Positions 28,213-36,636 of a stretch of DNA of 64,000 nt are shown here, in pieces. Each line of letters starts with the position of its first letter. The stretch's first letter is position 1. This DNA comes from Burkholderia lata. GTDB lineage: Bacteria; Pseudomonadota; Gammaproteobacteria; Burkholderiales; Burkholderiaceae. The stretch spans positions 186,001 through 250,000 of the forward strand of contig NZ_CABVQK010000013.1 in the NCBI RefSeq assembly GCF_902499335.1, written 5' to 3'. Position numbers and translations under genes: made by a program. Below the pieces are notes generated by a model. It was not told where the DNA came from. It worked only from the letters and a program-made list of their open reading frames with translations, and made no database searches.

Positions 28213-28832
28213 TGCAGATGTTCCCGACGTTTTCCCTGTCCTCCCGCGCGCAGCGCACGCTGGCCGCGGCCGGCGCGACGCTCGCGCTGGCCGGCTGCGC
28301 GAGCACGCCGCCGTCGGCCAGCGCGCCGGCGGGCGCCGCGCTGCAGACCGCCGCAACGCACGCTTACCATGGCCGCTTCGCGGTGCAATACGACGACCGT
28401 CTCGGCAAGCAGCAGAACGTGTACGGCAACTTCGACTGGCAGGAGCACGGCGACGACGTGTCGCTCGAGCTGCGCAGCCCGCTCGGCCAGACGCTGGCGG
28501 TCGTGAAGTCGACGCCGCAGGCGGCATCGCTCGAATTGCCGAACCGTCCGACGCAATATGCGCCGGACGTCGGCGACCTGATGCAGAAAACGCTCGGCTT
28601 CGAACTGCCGCTCGCGGGCCTGCGCTACTGGCTGCTGCCGACAGCCGCGCCCGCCACGCCCGCGGAGACGGTACGCGATCCGGCCGACGGCACGCGCGTC
28701 AAGCAGATCCGCCAGGATGGCTGGACAATCGACTACCTCGCCTACGCGGATGCCCCGGCCACGGGCGTCAAACGCGTCAACCTCGTGCGCGCGACTCCGC
28801 CGCTCGACATCAAGCTCGTGCTCGATCAGTGA
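28212..28832 (+). CDS. lolB: Outer-membrane lipoprotein insertion factor LolB
   Basis: A 206-residue lipoprotein with lipobox LALAGC (Cys29) and a LolB-type beta-barrel half (YHGRFAVQYDD, LELRSPLGQTLAVV, DGWTIDYLAY). It accepts lipoproteins from LolA and inserts them in the outer membrane. The ATG at 28212 overlaps the TPR stop (TGATG). ispE follows 25 bases downstream, as in many proteobacteria. Confidence 0.94.
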   Translation: MQMFPTFSLSSRAQRTLAAAGATLALAGCASTPPSASAPAGAALQTAATHAYHGRFAVQYDDRLGKQQNVYGNFDWQEHGDDVSLELRSPLGQTLAVVKSTPQAASLELPNRPTQYAPDVGDLMQKTLGFELPLAGLRYWLLPTAAPATPAETVRDPADGTRVKQIRQDGWTIDYLAYADAPATGVKRVNLVRATPPLDIKLVLDQ

Positions 28833-28857
28833 GCACCGGCCTAGCCCAGACATACGC

Positions 28858-29739
28858 ATGACCGATTCGACCCGCTCGCTGCGCAACTGCCTTGCGCCCG
28901 CGAAACTCAACCTGTTCCTGCACATCACCGGCCGCCGTCCGAACGGCTATCACGATCTGCAGAGCGTGTTCCAGTTGCTGAACTGGGGCGACACGCTGCA
29001 CTTCACGCTGCGCGACGACGGTCGCGTCGCGCGCGTCACCGACGTGCCCGGCGTGCCCGAGGAAAGCGACCTCGTCGTGCGCGCGGCCAACCTGCTGAAA
29101 GCGCATACGGGCACCGCGCACGGTGTCGACATCGAAATCGACAAGTGCCTGCCGATGGGGGCCGGCCTCGGCGGCGGCAGCTCCGACGCGGCGACGACGC
29201 TGCTCGCGCTGAACCGCCTGTGGCAACTCGACCTGCCGCGCGCCGAGCTCCAGTCGCTCGCGGTAAAACTCGGCGCAGACGTCCCGTTTTTTATTTTTGG
29301 AAAAAATGCGTTCGCAGAGGGTATCGGAGAAGAATTAGCTGAGGTACAATTGCCGACTCGCTGGTTCTTGGTTGTAACGCCTCGCGTTCACGTCCCAACC
29401 GCTGAAATATTTTCAGATAAGTTGTTGACAAGAGATTCGAAGCGCGTCACAATTACGGACTTTCTTGCACAGCAAAGCAGCGACGCGGGATGGCCAGATA
29501 GTTTCGGTCGGAACGATATGCAGCAAGTTGTGACAAGTAAGTACGCGGAAGTTGCGCAGGTGGTCAAATGGTTGTATGATGTGACCCCCGCGAGGATGAC
29601 CGGCTCCGGAGCAAGTGTGTTTGCAGCGTTTCGCAGCAAGCATGAGGCAGAAGCGGCGCAAGCCAAGCTGCCCACCGGTTGGAACGGTGCAGTTGCCGAG
29701 AGCCTGAACGAGCATCCGCTCTTCGCTTTCGCGTCATGA
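28858..29739 (+). CDS. ispE: 4-diphosphocytidyl-2-C-methyl-D-erythritol kinase
   Basis: A 293-residue GHMP kinase of the MEP isoprenoid pathway. The substrate block APAKLNLFLHITGRRPNGYH lies near residue 15, the ATP loop PMGAGLGGGSSDAA near 95, and the third GHMP motif RMTGSGASVFA near 245. It phosphorylates CDP-ME at the 2-hydroxyl. Codon use changes sharply after about 29285: the 3' half is far lower in GC than the 5' half, though the reading frame and motifs stay intact. Promoter-like elements inside it may serve the tRNA and prs. Confidence 0.97.
   Translation: MTDSTRSLRNCLAPAKLNLFLHITGRRPNGYHDLQSVFQLLNWGDTLHFTLRDDGRVARVTDVPGVPEESDLVVRAANLLKAHTGTAHGVDIEIDKCLPMGAGLGGGSSDAATTLLALNRLWQLDLPRAELQSLAVKLGADVPFFIFGKNAFAEGIGEELAEVQLPTRWFLVVTPRVHVPTAEIFSDKLLTRDSKRVTITDFLAQQSSDAGWPDSFGRNDMQQVVTSKYAEVAQVVKWLYDVTPARMTGSGASVFAAFRSKHEAEAAQAKLPTGWNGAVAESLNEHPLFAFAS
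29425..29453 (+). promoter_or_regulatory. Candidate internal promoter in ispE (upstream)
   Basis: A consensus TTGACA (29425-29430) is followed 17 bases later by CACAAT (29448-29453), in the AT-rich part of ispE. Confidence 0.4.
29552..29580 (+). promoter_or_regulatory. Candidate internal promoter in ispE for tRNA-Gln/prs
   Basis: TTGCGC (29552-29557), a 17-base spacer and TATGAT (29575-29580) make a good sigma-70 pattern about 215 bases before the tRNA. Confidence 0.5.
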
Positions 29740-29794
29740 AGTTTTACTTTGCCGGATGGCCTACACGAGTCCGGTGAAGTTATCAGTTAAGTGT

Positions 29795-29871
29795 AGGGGA
29801 GTCGCCAAGTTGGTCAAGGCACCGGATTTTGATTCCGGCATGCGAGGGTTCGAGTCCTTCCTCCCCTGCCA
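29795..29871 (+). tRNA. tRNA-Gln (anticodon TTG)
   Basis: A 77-base tRNA. The acceptor stem AGGGGAG/CTCCCCT is perfect, followed by discriminator G and an encoded CCA (29869-29871). The anticodon stem CCGGA/TCCGG closes the loop TTTTGAT, giving anticodon TTG, and GGTTCGAGTCC forms the T-loop. It lies between ispE and prs. Confidence 0.97.
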
Positions 29872-29915
29872 AAAATTTTCCCGCATTTCCCGCCCAAGCC
29901 TGAAGCAGGTGCACG

Positions 29916-30878
29916 ATGAGCAGCCACAGCCATGATGGCCTGATGGTCTTTACTGGCAACGCGAATCCCGCGCTCGCCCAGGAAGTCGTCAATATCCTTG
30001 GAATCCCCCTCGGCAAAGCAATGGTCAGCCGTTTCTCCGACGGCGAGATCCAGGTCGAGATCCAGGAAAACGTGCGCGGCAAGGACGTCTTCGTCCTGCA
30101 ATCCACGTGCGCGCCGACGAACGACAACCTGATGGAACTGATGATCATGGTCGATGCGCTCAAGCGCGCATCCGCTGGCCGGATCACTGCTGCCATCCCC
30201 TACTTCGGCTACGCCCGTCAGGATCGCCGCCCGCGTTCGGCGCGTGTCGCGATCTCGGCGAAGGTCGTCGCGAACATGCTGGAAATCGCCGGCGTCGAGC
30301 GGATCATCACGATGGATCTGCACGCCGACCAGATTCAGGGCTTCTTCGACATCCCGGTCGACAACATCTACGCAACGCCGATCCTGCTGGGTGACCTGCG
30401 CAAGCAGAACTACTCGGATCTGCTCGTCGTGTCGCCGGACGTCGGTGGCGTGGTGCGTGCCCGGGCACTCGCGAAGCAGCTCAACTGCGATCTCGCGATC
30501 ATCGACAAGCGTCGCCCGAAGGCAAACGTCTCCGAAGTGATGAACATCATCGGTGAAGTCGAAGGCCGCACCTGCGTGATCATGGACGACATGGTCGATA
30601 CGGCAGGCACACTCTGCAAGGCTGCACAAGTGCTGAAGGAGCGCGGCGCGAAGCAGGTATTCGCGTACGCGACGCACCCGGTGCTGTCGGGCGGCGCAGG
30701 CGATCGCATCGCCGCATCGGCACTCGACGAGCTGGTCGTCACCGACACGATCCCGCTGTCCGCCGAATCGCTCGGCTGCTCGAAGATCCGTGCACTGACG
30801 AGCGCGAGCCTGCTGGCCGAAACGTTCTCGCGAATCCGCCGCGGCGATTCGGTGATGTCGCTGTTCGCGGAATCCTGA
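29916..30878 (+). CDS. prs: Ribose-phosphate pyrophosphokinase
   Basis: A 320-residue PRPP synthase with paired phosphoribosyltransferase folds: YARQDRRPRSARVAISAK is the catalytic flexible loop region, MDLHADQIQGFFD lies near residue 130, and the PRPP loop VIMDDMVDTAGTLCKA near 222. It makes PRPP for purine, pyrimidine, His, Trp and NAD synthesis. ATG 29916 fits. The ispE-tRNA-Gln-prs-rplY-pth order is conserved in beta- and gammaproteobacteria. Confidence 0.97.
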   Translation: MSSHSHDGLMVFTGNANPALAQEVVNILGIPLGKAMVSRFSDGEIQVEIQENVRGKDVFVLQSTCAPTNDNLMELMIMVDALKRASAGRITAAIPYFGYARQDRRPRSARVAISAKVVANMLEIAGVERIITMDLHADQIQGFFDIPVDNIYATPILLGDLRKQNYSDLLVVSPDVGGVVRARALAKQLNCDLAIIDKRRPKANVSEVMNIIGEVEGRTCVIMDDMVDTAGTLCKAAQVLKERGAKQVFAYATHPVLSGGAGDRIAASALDELVVTDTIPLSAESLGCSKIRALTSASLLAETFSRIRRGDSVMSLFAES

Positions 30879-30910
30879 TCGCGAATCGACTGAACAAAGC
30901 ATGCGCAGAA

Positions 30911-30936
30911 AGCGAAGCGGCAACGCTTCGCTTTTT
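30911..30936 (+). terminator. Terminator after prs
   Basis: An AGCGAAGC/GCTTCGCT stem with a 6-base loop is followed by a T-run, about 30 bases past the prs stop. Confidence 0.85.
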
Positions 30937-30978
30937 GCACAATCGGACGGGATAGACGAAACCCCGGCCGTTTTATCG

Positions 30979-31000
30979 GGGGCCGCCGTTTGACGGCCCC
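30979..31000 (+). promoter_or_regulatory. Second hairpin in the rplY leader
   Basis: GGGGCCG/CGGCCCC with an 8-base loop, then GTTTTA, lies 40 bases before rplY. It could be a second terminator or a leader structure that tunes rplY. Confidence 0.4.
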
Positions 31001-31039
31001 GTTTTACTGCCTGGTCGCGGGCAGCTATTGGAGAATTAC

Positions 31040-31645
31040 ATGAAAGTCGTCGCTTTCGAGCGCCAAGAGCAAGGTACGGGTGCGAGCCGCCGCCTGCGCA
31101 ACGCTGGCAAGACCACGGGTATCGTTTACGGTGGCGAAGCAGCCCCGCAAAAGATCGAACTCGATCACAACGCCCTGTGGCACGCCCTGAAGAAGGAAGC
31201 TTTCCACTCGTCGATCCTCGACCTCGAAGTGGCTGGCCAGTCGCAACAGGTTCTGCTGCGCGACGTGCAATACCACCCGTTCAAGCAACTGGTGCTGCAC
31301 GTGGACTTCCAACGCGTTGACGCGAAGAAGAAGCTGCACACGAAGGCACCGCTGCACTTCCTGAACGCTGAAATCAGCCCGGCCGTGAAGCTGTCGAGCG
31401 CGATCGTTTCGCACGTCGCGACGGAAATCGAAATCGAGTGCCTGCCGGCTGACCTGCCGGAGTTCCTCGAAGTCGACCTGTCGAAGATCGAAGCCGGTCA
31501 ATCGCTGCACGCGAAGGACATCACGCTGCCGAAGGGCGTCGCGCTGGTCGCGCACGTCGACGCGGAAAACCCGGTTGTCGCATCGGCGACGGTCCCGGCT
31601 GGTGCCGTGTCGGACGCAGCAGAAGGCGAAACGCCGGCTGCCTAA
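31040..31645 (+). CDS. rplY: 50S ribosomal protein L25 / general stress protein Ctc
   Basis: A 201-residue L25 of the long (Ctc/TL5) type: the N-terminal 5S rRNA-binding domain (VVAFERQEQGTGASRRLRN) is followed by a C-terminal domain (about 95-190). It binds 5S rRNA in the large subunit. ATG 31040 has TTGGAG at 6 bases. Two hairpins precede it and a strong terminator follows. Codon bias is strong, as expected for a highly expressed gene. Confidence 0.96.
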   Translation: MKVVAFERQEQGTGASRRLRNAGKTTGIVYGGEAAPQKIELDHNALWHALKKEAFHSSILDLEVAGQSQQVLLRDVQYHPFKQLVLHVDFQRVDAKKKLHTKAPLHFLNAEISPAVKLSSAIVSHVATEIEIECLPADLPEFLEVDLSKIEAGQSLHAKDITLPKGVALVAHVDAENPVVASATVPAGAVSDAAEGETPAA

Positions 31646-31691
31646 GCGGGCTGCCTGCACCCATCGATCCGTTTCACGAAACGGTCGACGC

Positions 31692-31727
31692 AACCCGCCG
31701 CGGCTTGCCCGGCGGGTTTTTCTTTTT
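31692..31727 (+). terminator. Terminator after rplY
   Basis: An AACCCGCC/GGCGGGTT stem is followed by TTTTTCTTTTTC. Confidence 0.9.
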
Positions 31728-31763
31728 CTGCGCCCAGGCGGCTGTTGCCGCCCTCGAAACGTC

Positions 31764-32363
31764 ATGATCAAACTGATCGTCGGCCTCGGCAATCCCGGGG
31801 CGGAATACACCGCGACGCGCCACAACGCCGGCTTCTGGCTGATCGACCAGCTCGCCCGCGAAGCCGGCGCGACGCTGCGCGACGAACGCCGCTTCCACGG
31901 CTTCTACGCGAAAGCGCGCCTGCACGGCGAGGAAGTCCATCTGCTCGAGCCGCAAACCTACATGAACCGCTCCGGCCAGTCGGTCGTCGCGCTCGCGCAA
32001 TTCTTCAAGATCCTGCCCGACCAGATCCTCGTCGCGCACGACGAGCTCGACCTGCCGCCCGGCACCGTGAAGCTGAAGCTCGGCGGCGGCAGCGGCGGCC
32101 ACAACGGCCTGAAGGACATCACCGCGCACCTGTCGTCGCAGCAGTACTGGCGGCTGCGGATCGGCATCGGCCATCCGCGCGACCTGATTCCGGAAAGCGC
32201 GCGCGCCGGCGCGAAGCCCGACGTTGCGAACTTCGTGCTGAAGCCGCCGCGCCGCGAGGAACAGGACGTGATCGACGCGTCGATCGAACGCGCGCTCGCC
32301 GTGATGCCGATGGTCGTCAAGGGCGAACTCGACCGCGCGACGATGCAGTTGCATCGCAACTGA
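31764..32363 (+). CDS. pth: Peptidyl-tRNA hydrolase
   Basis: A 199-residue Pth starting MIKLIVGLGNPGAEY; the catalytic His lies in TRHNAGFW, and LEPQTYMNRSGQSV, AHDELDLPPG and GGGSGGHNGLKDI are all intact. It releases tRNA from stalled or dropped-off peptidyl-tRNA. It follows rplY as in many bacteria, beyond the rplY terminator. Confidence 0.97.
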   Translation: MIKLIVGLGNPGAEYTATRHNAGFWLIDQLAREAGATLRDERRFHGFYAKARLHGEEVHLLEPQTYMNRSGQSVVALAQFFKILPDQILVAHDELDLPPGTVKLKLGGGSGGHNGLKDITAHLSSQQYWRLRIGIGHPRDLIPESARAGAKPDVANFVLKPPRREEQDVIDASIERALAVMPMVVKGELDRATMQLHRN

Positions 32364-32480
32364 CCGCATCGCACCGCTCCGGTGCATCGAGCCGTCCGGC
32401 GTGTCGCCGGGCGGCCCTACCCGCCCCACCCTGCGCGCACATGCGGTAATCTGGTCGCTTTGCCCGACAGGAGCCAAGCG

Positions 32481-33548
32481 GTGAGCCGTTACTGGAGCGA
32501 CGTCGTTCAGCAACTCGTGCCTTACGTGCCGGGCGAGCAGCCCGCACTCGCACACCCCGTCAAGCTGAACACCAACGAGAATCCCTATCCGCCGTCGCCG
32601 CGCGTCGTCGCGGCGATCGCGCGCGAACTCGGCGAGACCGGCGACACGCTGCGCCGCTATCCCGACCCGGTCGCACGCGCGCTGCGCGAGACGGTCGCGG
32701 CCCATCACCGCATCAGGCCCGAGCAGGTGTTCGTCGGCAACGGCTCCGACGAGGTGCTCGCGCATGCGTTCCAGGCGCTGCTCAAGCACGACCGGCCGCT
32801 GCGCTTCCCCGACATCACATACAGCTTCTATCCGACCTATGCGCGCCTGTACGGCGTCCAGACGTCGATCGTACCGCTCGCGGACGATTTCTCGATCCGT
32901 ATCGACGACTACCTCGACGATGCCGGTGGCGTGCTGTTTCCAAACCCGAATGCGCCGACCGGGCGCGCGCTGCCGCTTGCAGACATCGAGCGGATCGCGG
33001 CCGCGAACCCGTCGTCGGTCGTCGTGATCGACGAGGCGTATGTCGACTTCGGCGCGGAGTCGGCGATCACGCTGATCGATCGCTACCCGAACCTGCTCGT
33101 CGTCCACACGACGTCGAAGGCGCGTTCGCTCGCGGGCATGCGCGTCGGCTTCGCGTTCGGCGATGCGGCGCTGATCGACGCGCTGAACCGCGTGAAGGAC
33201 AGCTTCAACTCGTACCCGCTCGACCGGCTCGCGCAAATTGCCGCGCAGGCCGCATATGAAGACACCGATTATTTCAACGCAGCCTGCCGGCGCGTGATCG
33301 ACAGCCGGACGCGGCTCACGCATGCGCTCGATACGCTCGGCTTCGACATCGTGCCGTCGGCCGCGAATTTCGTGTTCGCGCGCCATCCCGCGCACGACGC
33401 GGGTGCGATTGCGGCAAAACTGAAGGAACGGGAAATTTTCGTGCGACACTTCCGGCTGCCGCGGATCGACCAGCACCTGCGCATCACCGTCGGCACCGAT
33501 GCCGAATGCGATGCACTCGTCGCGGCGTTGTGCGAGCTGCTGGACTGA
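32481..33548 (+). CDS. hisC: Histidinol-phosphate aminotransferase
   Basis: A 355-residue class I/II PLP aminotransferase. KLNTNENPYPPSP lies near the N-terminus, FPNPNAPTGR near 155, and the PLP lysine in TTSKARSLAGMRVGF near 215. It interconverts histidinol-P and imidazole acetol-P. The start is GTG 32481 with AGGAG at 9 bases; upstream codons show no homology. It is away from any his operon, so it may be one of two HisC paralogues, and related aromatic substrates cannot be excluded. Confidence 0.9.
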   Translation: MSRYWSDVVQQLVPYVPGEQPALAHPVKLNTNENPYPPSPRVVAAIARELGETGDTLRRYPDPVARALRETVAAHHRIRPEQVFVGNGSDEVLAHAFQALLKHDRPLRFPDITYSFYPTYARLYGVQTSIVPLADDFSIRIDDYLDDAGGVLFPNPNAPTGRALPLADIERIAAANPSSVVVIDEAYVDFGAESAITLIDRYPNLLVVHTTSKARSLAGMRVGFAFGDAALIDALNRVKDSFNSYPLDRLAQIAAQAAYEDTDYFNAACRRVIDSRTRLTHALDTLGFDIVPSAANFVFARHPAHDAGAIAAKLKEREIFVRHFRLPRIDQHLRITVGTDAECDALVAALCELLD

Positions 33549-33632
33549 AACGAGAGAACCGGCGCCAGGCGGCGCCGATCCGGTTGCGTGACGTGCGTGC
33601 CGAAGGGCTCGAGCGCGCGCGTCACCGCGGGG

Positions 33633-33899
33633 TCACGACGCGTCGTCGCCCTTCGCGGCGGTCAACGCGTGATACTTCTCCATCAATTGCGCGTGCGATT
33701 CGTCATGCTGCGGATCGCGCGGAATACATTCGACCGGACACACCTGCTGGCACTGCGGTTCGTCGAAATGGCCGACGCACTCGGTGCACTTGTTCGGGTC
33801 GATCACGTAGATGTCCGTGCCCATCGAAATCGCGCCGTTCGGGCACTCGGGCTCGCACACGTCGCAATTGATGCACTCGTCGGTAATCATCAAAGCCAT
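33633..33899 (-). CDS. 2[4Fe-4S] ferredoxin (YfhL type)
   Basis: An 88-residue ferredoxin. Eight cysteines in two motifs (CINCDVCEPECP and CTECVGHFDEPQCQQVCPVEC) bind two 4Fe-4S clusters; the insert in the second motif and the C-terminal helix match the YfhL/Alvin ferredoxin group. Role: low-potential electron carrier in the cytoplasm, partner unknown. It lies 60 bases downstream of coaD on the same strand, as is common in betaproteobacteria. Confidence 0.95.
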   Translation of the reverse strand: MALMITDECINCDVCEPECPNGAISMGTDIYVIDPNKCTECVGHFDEPQCQQVCPVECIPRDPQHDESHAQLMEKYHALTAAKGDDAS

Positions 33900-33958
33900 A
33901 CTGATCTCACTTCTTCAGGCCGGCGGCCGGCTTCGCAACGAAACCGGCCGGCGCCGCA

Positions 33959-34456
33959 TTACGCGGCAGGGCCTCCCATCGCAGCGACTTTCTCGGTCAG
34001 CCACTTCTCGACGGACGGGAACACGAACTTGCTGACATCGCCGCCCAACTGCGCGATTTCGCGCACGATCGTCCCCGAGATGAACTGGTACTGATCGGAC
34101 GGCGTCATGAACATCGTCTCGACGTCGGGCAACAGGTAGCGGTTCATCCCCGCCATCTGGAACTCATATTCGAAATCGGACACGGCGCGCAGGCCGCGCA
34201 CGATCACGCGCGCATTGTTGGTGCGGACGAAATCCTTCAGGAGGCCGGTGAAACTCATCACCTTCACGTTCGGATAATGGCCGAGCACCTCGTTCGCAAT
34301 CGTCAGACGTTCTTCGAGCGAGAAAAACGGCTTTTTCGCGCGGCTGTCGGCAACACCGACCACCAGCGTATCAAAAATGCTCGACGCACGCCGCACGAGG
34401 TCTTCGTGCCCGCGCGTCAGCGGATCGAACGTACCGGGATACACGGCGACTACCAT
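33959..34456 (-). CDS. coaD: Phosphopantetheine adenylyltransferase
   Basis: A 165-residue nucleotidyltransferase: YPGTFDPLTRGHEDLV at residues 5-20 holds the T/HxGH-type motif, and ISGTIVREIA near 130 is the second signature. It makes dephospho-CoA from 4'-phosphopantetheine and ATP. ATG 34456 has AGGAGG upstream. rsmD lies upstream and the ferredoxin downstream. Confidence 0.97.
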   Translation of the reverse strand: MVVAVYPGTFDPLTRGHEDLVRRASSIFDTLVVGVADSRAKKPFFSLEERLTIANEVLGHYPNVKVMSFTGLLKDFVRTNNARVIVRGLRAVSDFEYEFQMAGMNRYLLPDVETMFMTPSDQYQFISGTIVREIAQLGGDVSKFVFPSVEKWLTEKVAAMGGPAA

Positions 34457-34567
34457 GTCGCTCCTCCTGTCATCACGCAAACGGGATGGCAGCCGTGCGA
34501 TGCGCACGCCGCTGCCGAGATGGGCATGCGTCGCCTTTGCGGCGCGCCGCCTCGTATGGAACGCGCA

Positions 34568-35182
34568 TTATTCATCATTTTCGCGCCGCAGCAAATGATA
34601 GTGAACCGCACCTGCCTTGCCGTGCTTCACGACCTGCCAGCCGGCGAGCGCCTCGTGCGCGGCCGGATCGAGTTCCGCCCCCGTCTCGACGTACAGCGCG
34701 CCGCCCGCCGCGACGAGCGGCGCCGCCAGCGCGATCGCGCGCTCGAGCACGGCCGCCTCGTCGAACGGCGGATCGAGAAACACGACGTCGAACGCGCCCG
34801 GCGTGAGCCCGGCCGCGAGCCGCAACGCGTCCGCCTCCGCGACCTCGACCGCACGTGCGCCGAGCTTGTCCTTGATCGCACGCAGCTGCTGCGCGGCGCG
34901 CGGATGGCGCTCGACCATCACGACGCTCGCCGCGCCGCGCGACGCGGCCTCGAAACCGAGCGCGCCGGTGCCCGCGAACAGGTCGAGGCAGCGCCAGCCT
35001 TCGAGATCCTGGCCGAGCCAGTTGAACAGTGTCTCGCGGACGCGATCGGGCGTCGGCCGCAGGCCGTCGAGATCGAGCACCGCGAGCGGCGTGCGTTTCC
35101 AGTCACCGCCGATGATGCGGATCGTGTGCGGCTTGCCGCGGCCAGAAGAGGCCGCCGGGCGGCCGGGAGAGGAACGGGACAT
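34568..35182 (-). CDS. rsmD: 16S rRNA (guanine966-N2)-methyltransferase
   Basis: A 204-residue SAM methyltransferase. The RsmD N-terminal IRIIGGDWKRTPL is followed by LDLFAGTGALGFEAASRGA (SAM loop) and the catalytic FLDPPF near 140. It methylates G966 of 16S rRNA. ATG 35182 (MSRSSPGRP) is a short basic extension before homology starts. The rsmD-coaD pairing is widely conserved. It is divergent from ftsY. Confidence 0.95.
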   Translation of the reverse strand: MSRSSPGRPAASSGRGKPHTIRIIGGDWKRTPLAVLDLDGLRPTPDRVRETLFNWLGQDLEGWRCLDLFAGTGALGFEAASRGAASVVMVERHPRAAQQLRAIKDKLGARAVEVAEADALRLAAGLTPGAFDVVFLDPPFDEAAVLERAIALAAPLVAAGGALYVETGAELDPAAHEALAGWQVVKHGKAGAVHYHLLRRENDE

Positions 35183-35398
35183 ACGGAATATCGACAACGG
35201 AGGGACCGGGCGCGCGCTAGGGCGCACCGCTAAACAGGCGCACGTTACCACAGCGGCGGCGCACACTGACGCGAGCGCCACGCCGCACTGATAAAATGCA
35301 CGGTTTCGGCCGCCGTGCGCCGCGCCCGCGCGAACGCAGAACGGCCCGTCCGGTGCCCCGCCCCTGGCGGCGGCCCGCCCTCTTCCCGACGTCAGACC

Positions 35399-36553
35399 AT
35401 GTTCAGCTTCTTCAAACGATTCAAGAAAACGCAGGAGCCCGATCCGGCGGAATCGCAATCGGCCGACGCGCAGCAAACGGACGAACCGTCCGATGCGCCC
35501 GTAGTCGAGGCCCCGCCTGCGGCCGACGTGCCGCAAGCGCCCGCGCAACCGGCCGCGCCGGCCGTCGTGATGACGGTCACGCCGACCAACGACGGCCGCG
35601 ACGAAGTCGTCGAGACGGTCGAAATCGTCCCGCCGCCGCTGCAGGACGCCACCTCGAAGAAATCGTGGCTCGCGCGCCTGAAAACGGGGCTCGCCAAGAC
35701 CGGCTCGAGCATCACCGGCGTCTTCGTCAACACGAAGATCGACGAGGATCTGTACGAGGAGCTCGAAACCGCGCTGCTGATGTCCGACGCGGGCGTCGAC
35801 GCGACCGAGTACCTGCTCGGTGCGCTGCGCGAAAAGGTGCGCACGGGCCGCCTGACCGACCCGCAGCAGGTGAAATCGGCACTGCACGACCTGCTCGTCG
35901 AGTTGCTGACGCCGCTCGAGAAATCGCTGATGCTCGGCCGCGCGCAGCCGCTCGTGATGATGATCACCGGCGTGAACGGTGCAGGCAAGACGACCAGCAT
36001 CGGCAAGCTCGCGAAGCATCTGCAGAGCTTCGACCAGTCGGTGCTGCTGGCCGCGGGCGACACGTTCCGCGCGGCCGCGCGCGAACAGCTGGCGGTCTGG
36101 GGCGAGCGCAACAACGTGACGGTCGTGCAGCAGGAAAGCGGCGATCCGGCCGCGGTGATCTTCGACGCGGTCAGCGCCGCGCGCGCGCGCAAGATCGACG
36201 TGATGATGGCCGACACGGCCGGCCGCCTGCCGACGCAGCTCCACCTGATGGAAGAGCTGAAGAAGGTGAAGCGCGTGATCTCGAAGGCGCACGACGGCGC
36301 GCCGCACGAAGTGCTGCTGGTGATCGACGCGAACACCGGCCAGAACGCGCTCACGCAGGTCAAGGCATTCGACGACGCGCTCGGCCTCACCGGCCTCATC
36401 GTCACGAAGCTCGACGGCACCGCGAAGGGCGGGATTCTCGCCGCGATCGCGCGGCAGCGCCCGGTGCCGGTCTACTTCATCGGCGTCGGCGAGAAGGTCG
36501 AGGATCTGCAGCCGTTCAGCGCGGTCGAATTCGCGGACGCGCTACTCGGCTGA
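35399..36553 (+). CDS. ftsY: Signal recognition particle receptor FtsY
   Basis: A 384-residue SRP GTPase. The N-terminal Pro/Ala/Glu-rich acidic region (about 1-85) mediates membrane and SecYEG contact, followed by the N domain and a G domain with GVNGAGKTTSIGKLA, DTAGRLPTQ and TKLDGTAKGG. It docks SRP-ribosome complexes at the inner membrane. ATG 35399 starts MFSFFKRFKK. It lies divergent from rsmD, and a terminator follows. Confidence 0.97.
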   Translation: MFSFFKRFKKTQEPDPAESQSADAQQTDEPSDAPVVEAPPAADVPQAPAQPAAPAVVMTVTPTNDGRDEVVETVEIVPPPLQDATSKKSWLARLKTGLAKTGSSITGVFVNTKIDEDLYEELETALLMSDAGVDATEYLLGALREKVRTGRLTDPQQVKSALHDLLVELLTPLEKSLMLGRAQPLVMMITGVNGAGKTTSIGKLAKHLQSFDQSVLLAAGDTFRAAAREQLAVWGERNNVTVVQQESGDPAAVIFDAVSAARARKIDVMMADTAGRLPTQLHLMEELKKVKRVISKAHDGAPHEVLLVIDANTGQNALTQVKAFDDALGLTGLIVTKLDGTAKGGILAAIARQRPVPVYFIGVGEKVEDLQPFSAVEFADALLG

Positions 36554-36576
36554 ACACCGCCGGCACGCATCGCACA

Positions 36577-36599
36577 GGGCGCCTTCGGGCGCCCTTTTT
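36577..36599 (+). terminator. Terminator after ftsY
   Basis: A GGGCGC/GCGCCC stem is followed by a T5 run, 24 bases past the ftsY stop. Confidence 0.85.
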
Positions 36600-36636
36600 C
36601 ATGCGCGCCCGGTCATGCATGCCGGGCGCACCGCGC

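Noticed and set aside
26367..28832. An 821-codon ORF that would fuse an N-terminal extension to LolB.
   Set aside because: The upstream part is the +2 frame of the TPR gene; the LolB signal peptide and lipobox place the start at 28212.
34568..36307. A 579-codon minus-strand ORF that would fuse a long N-terminal extension to RsmD.
   Set aside because: The extension is antisense to ftsY; RsmD homology begins only near 35182.
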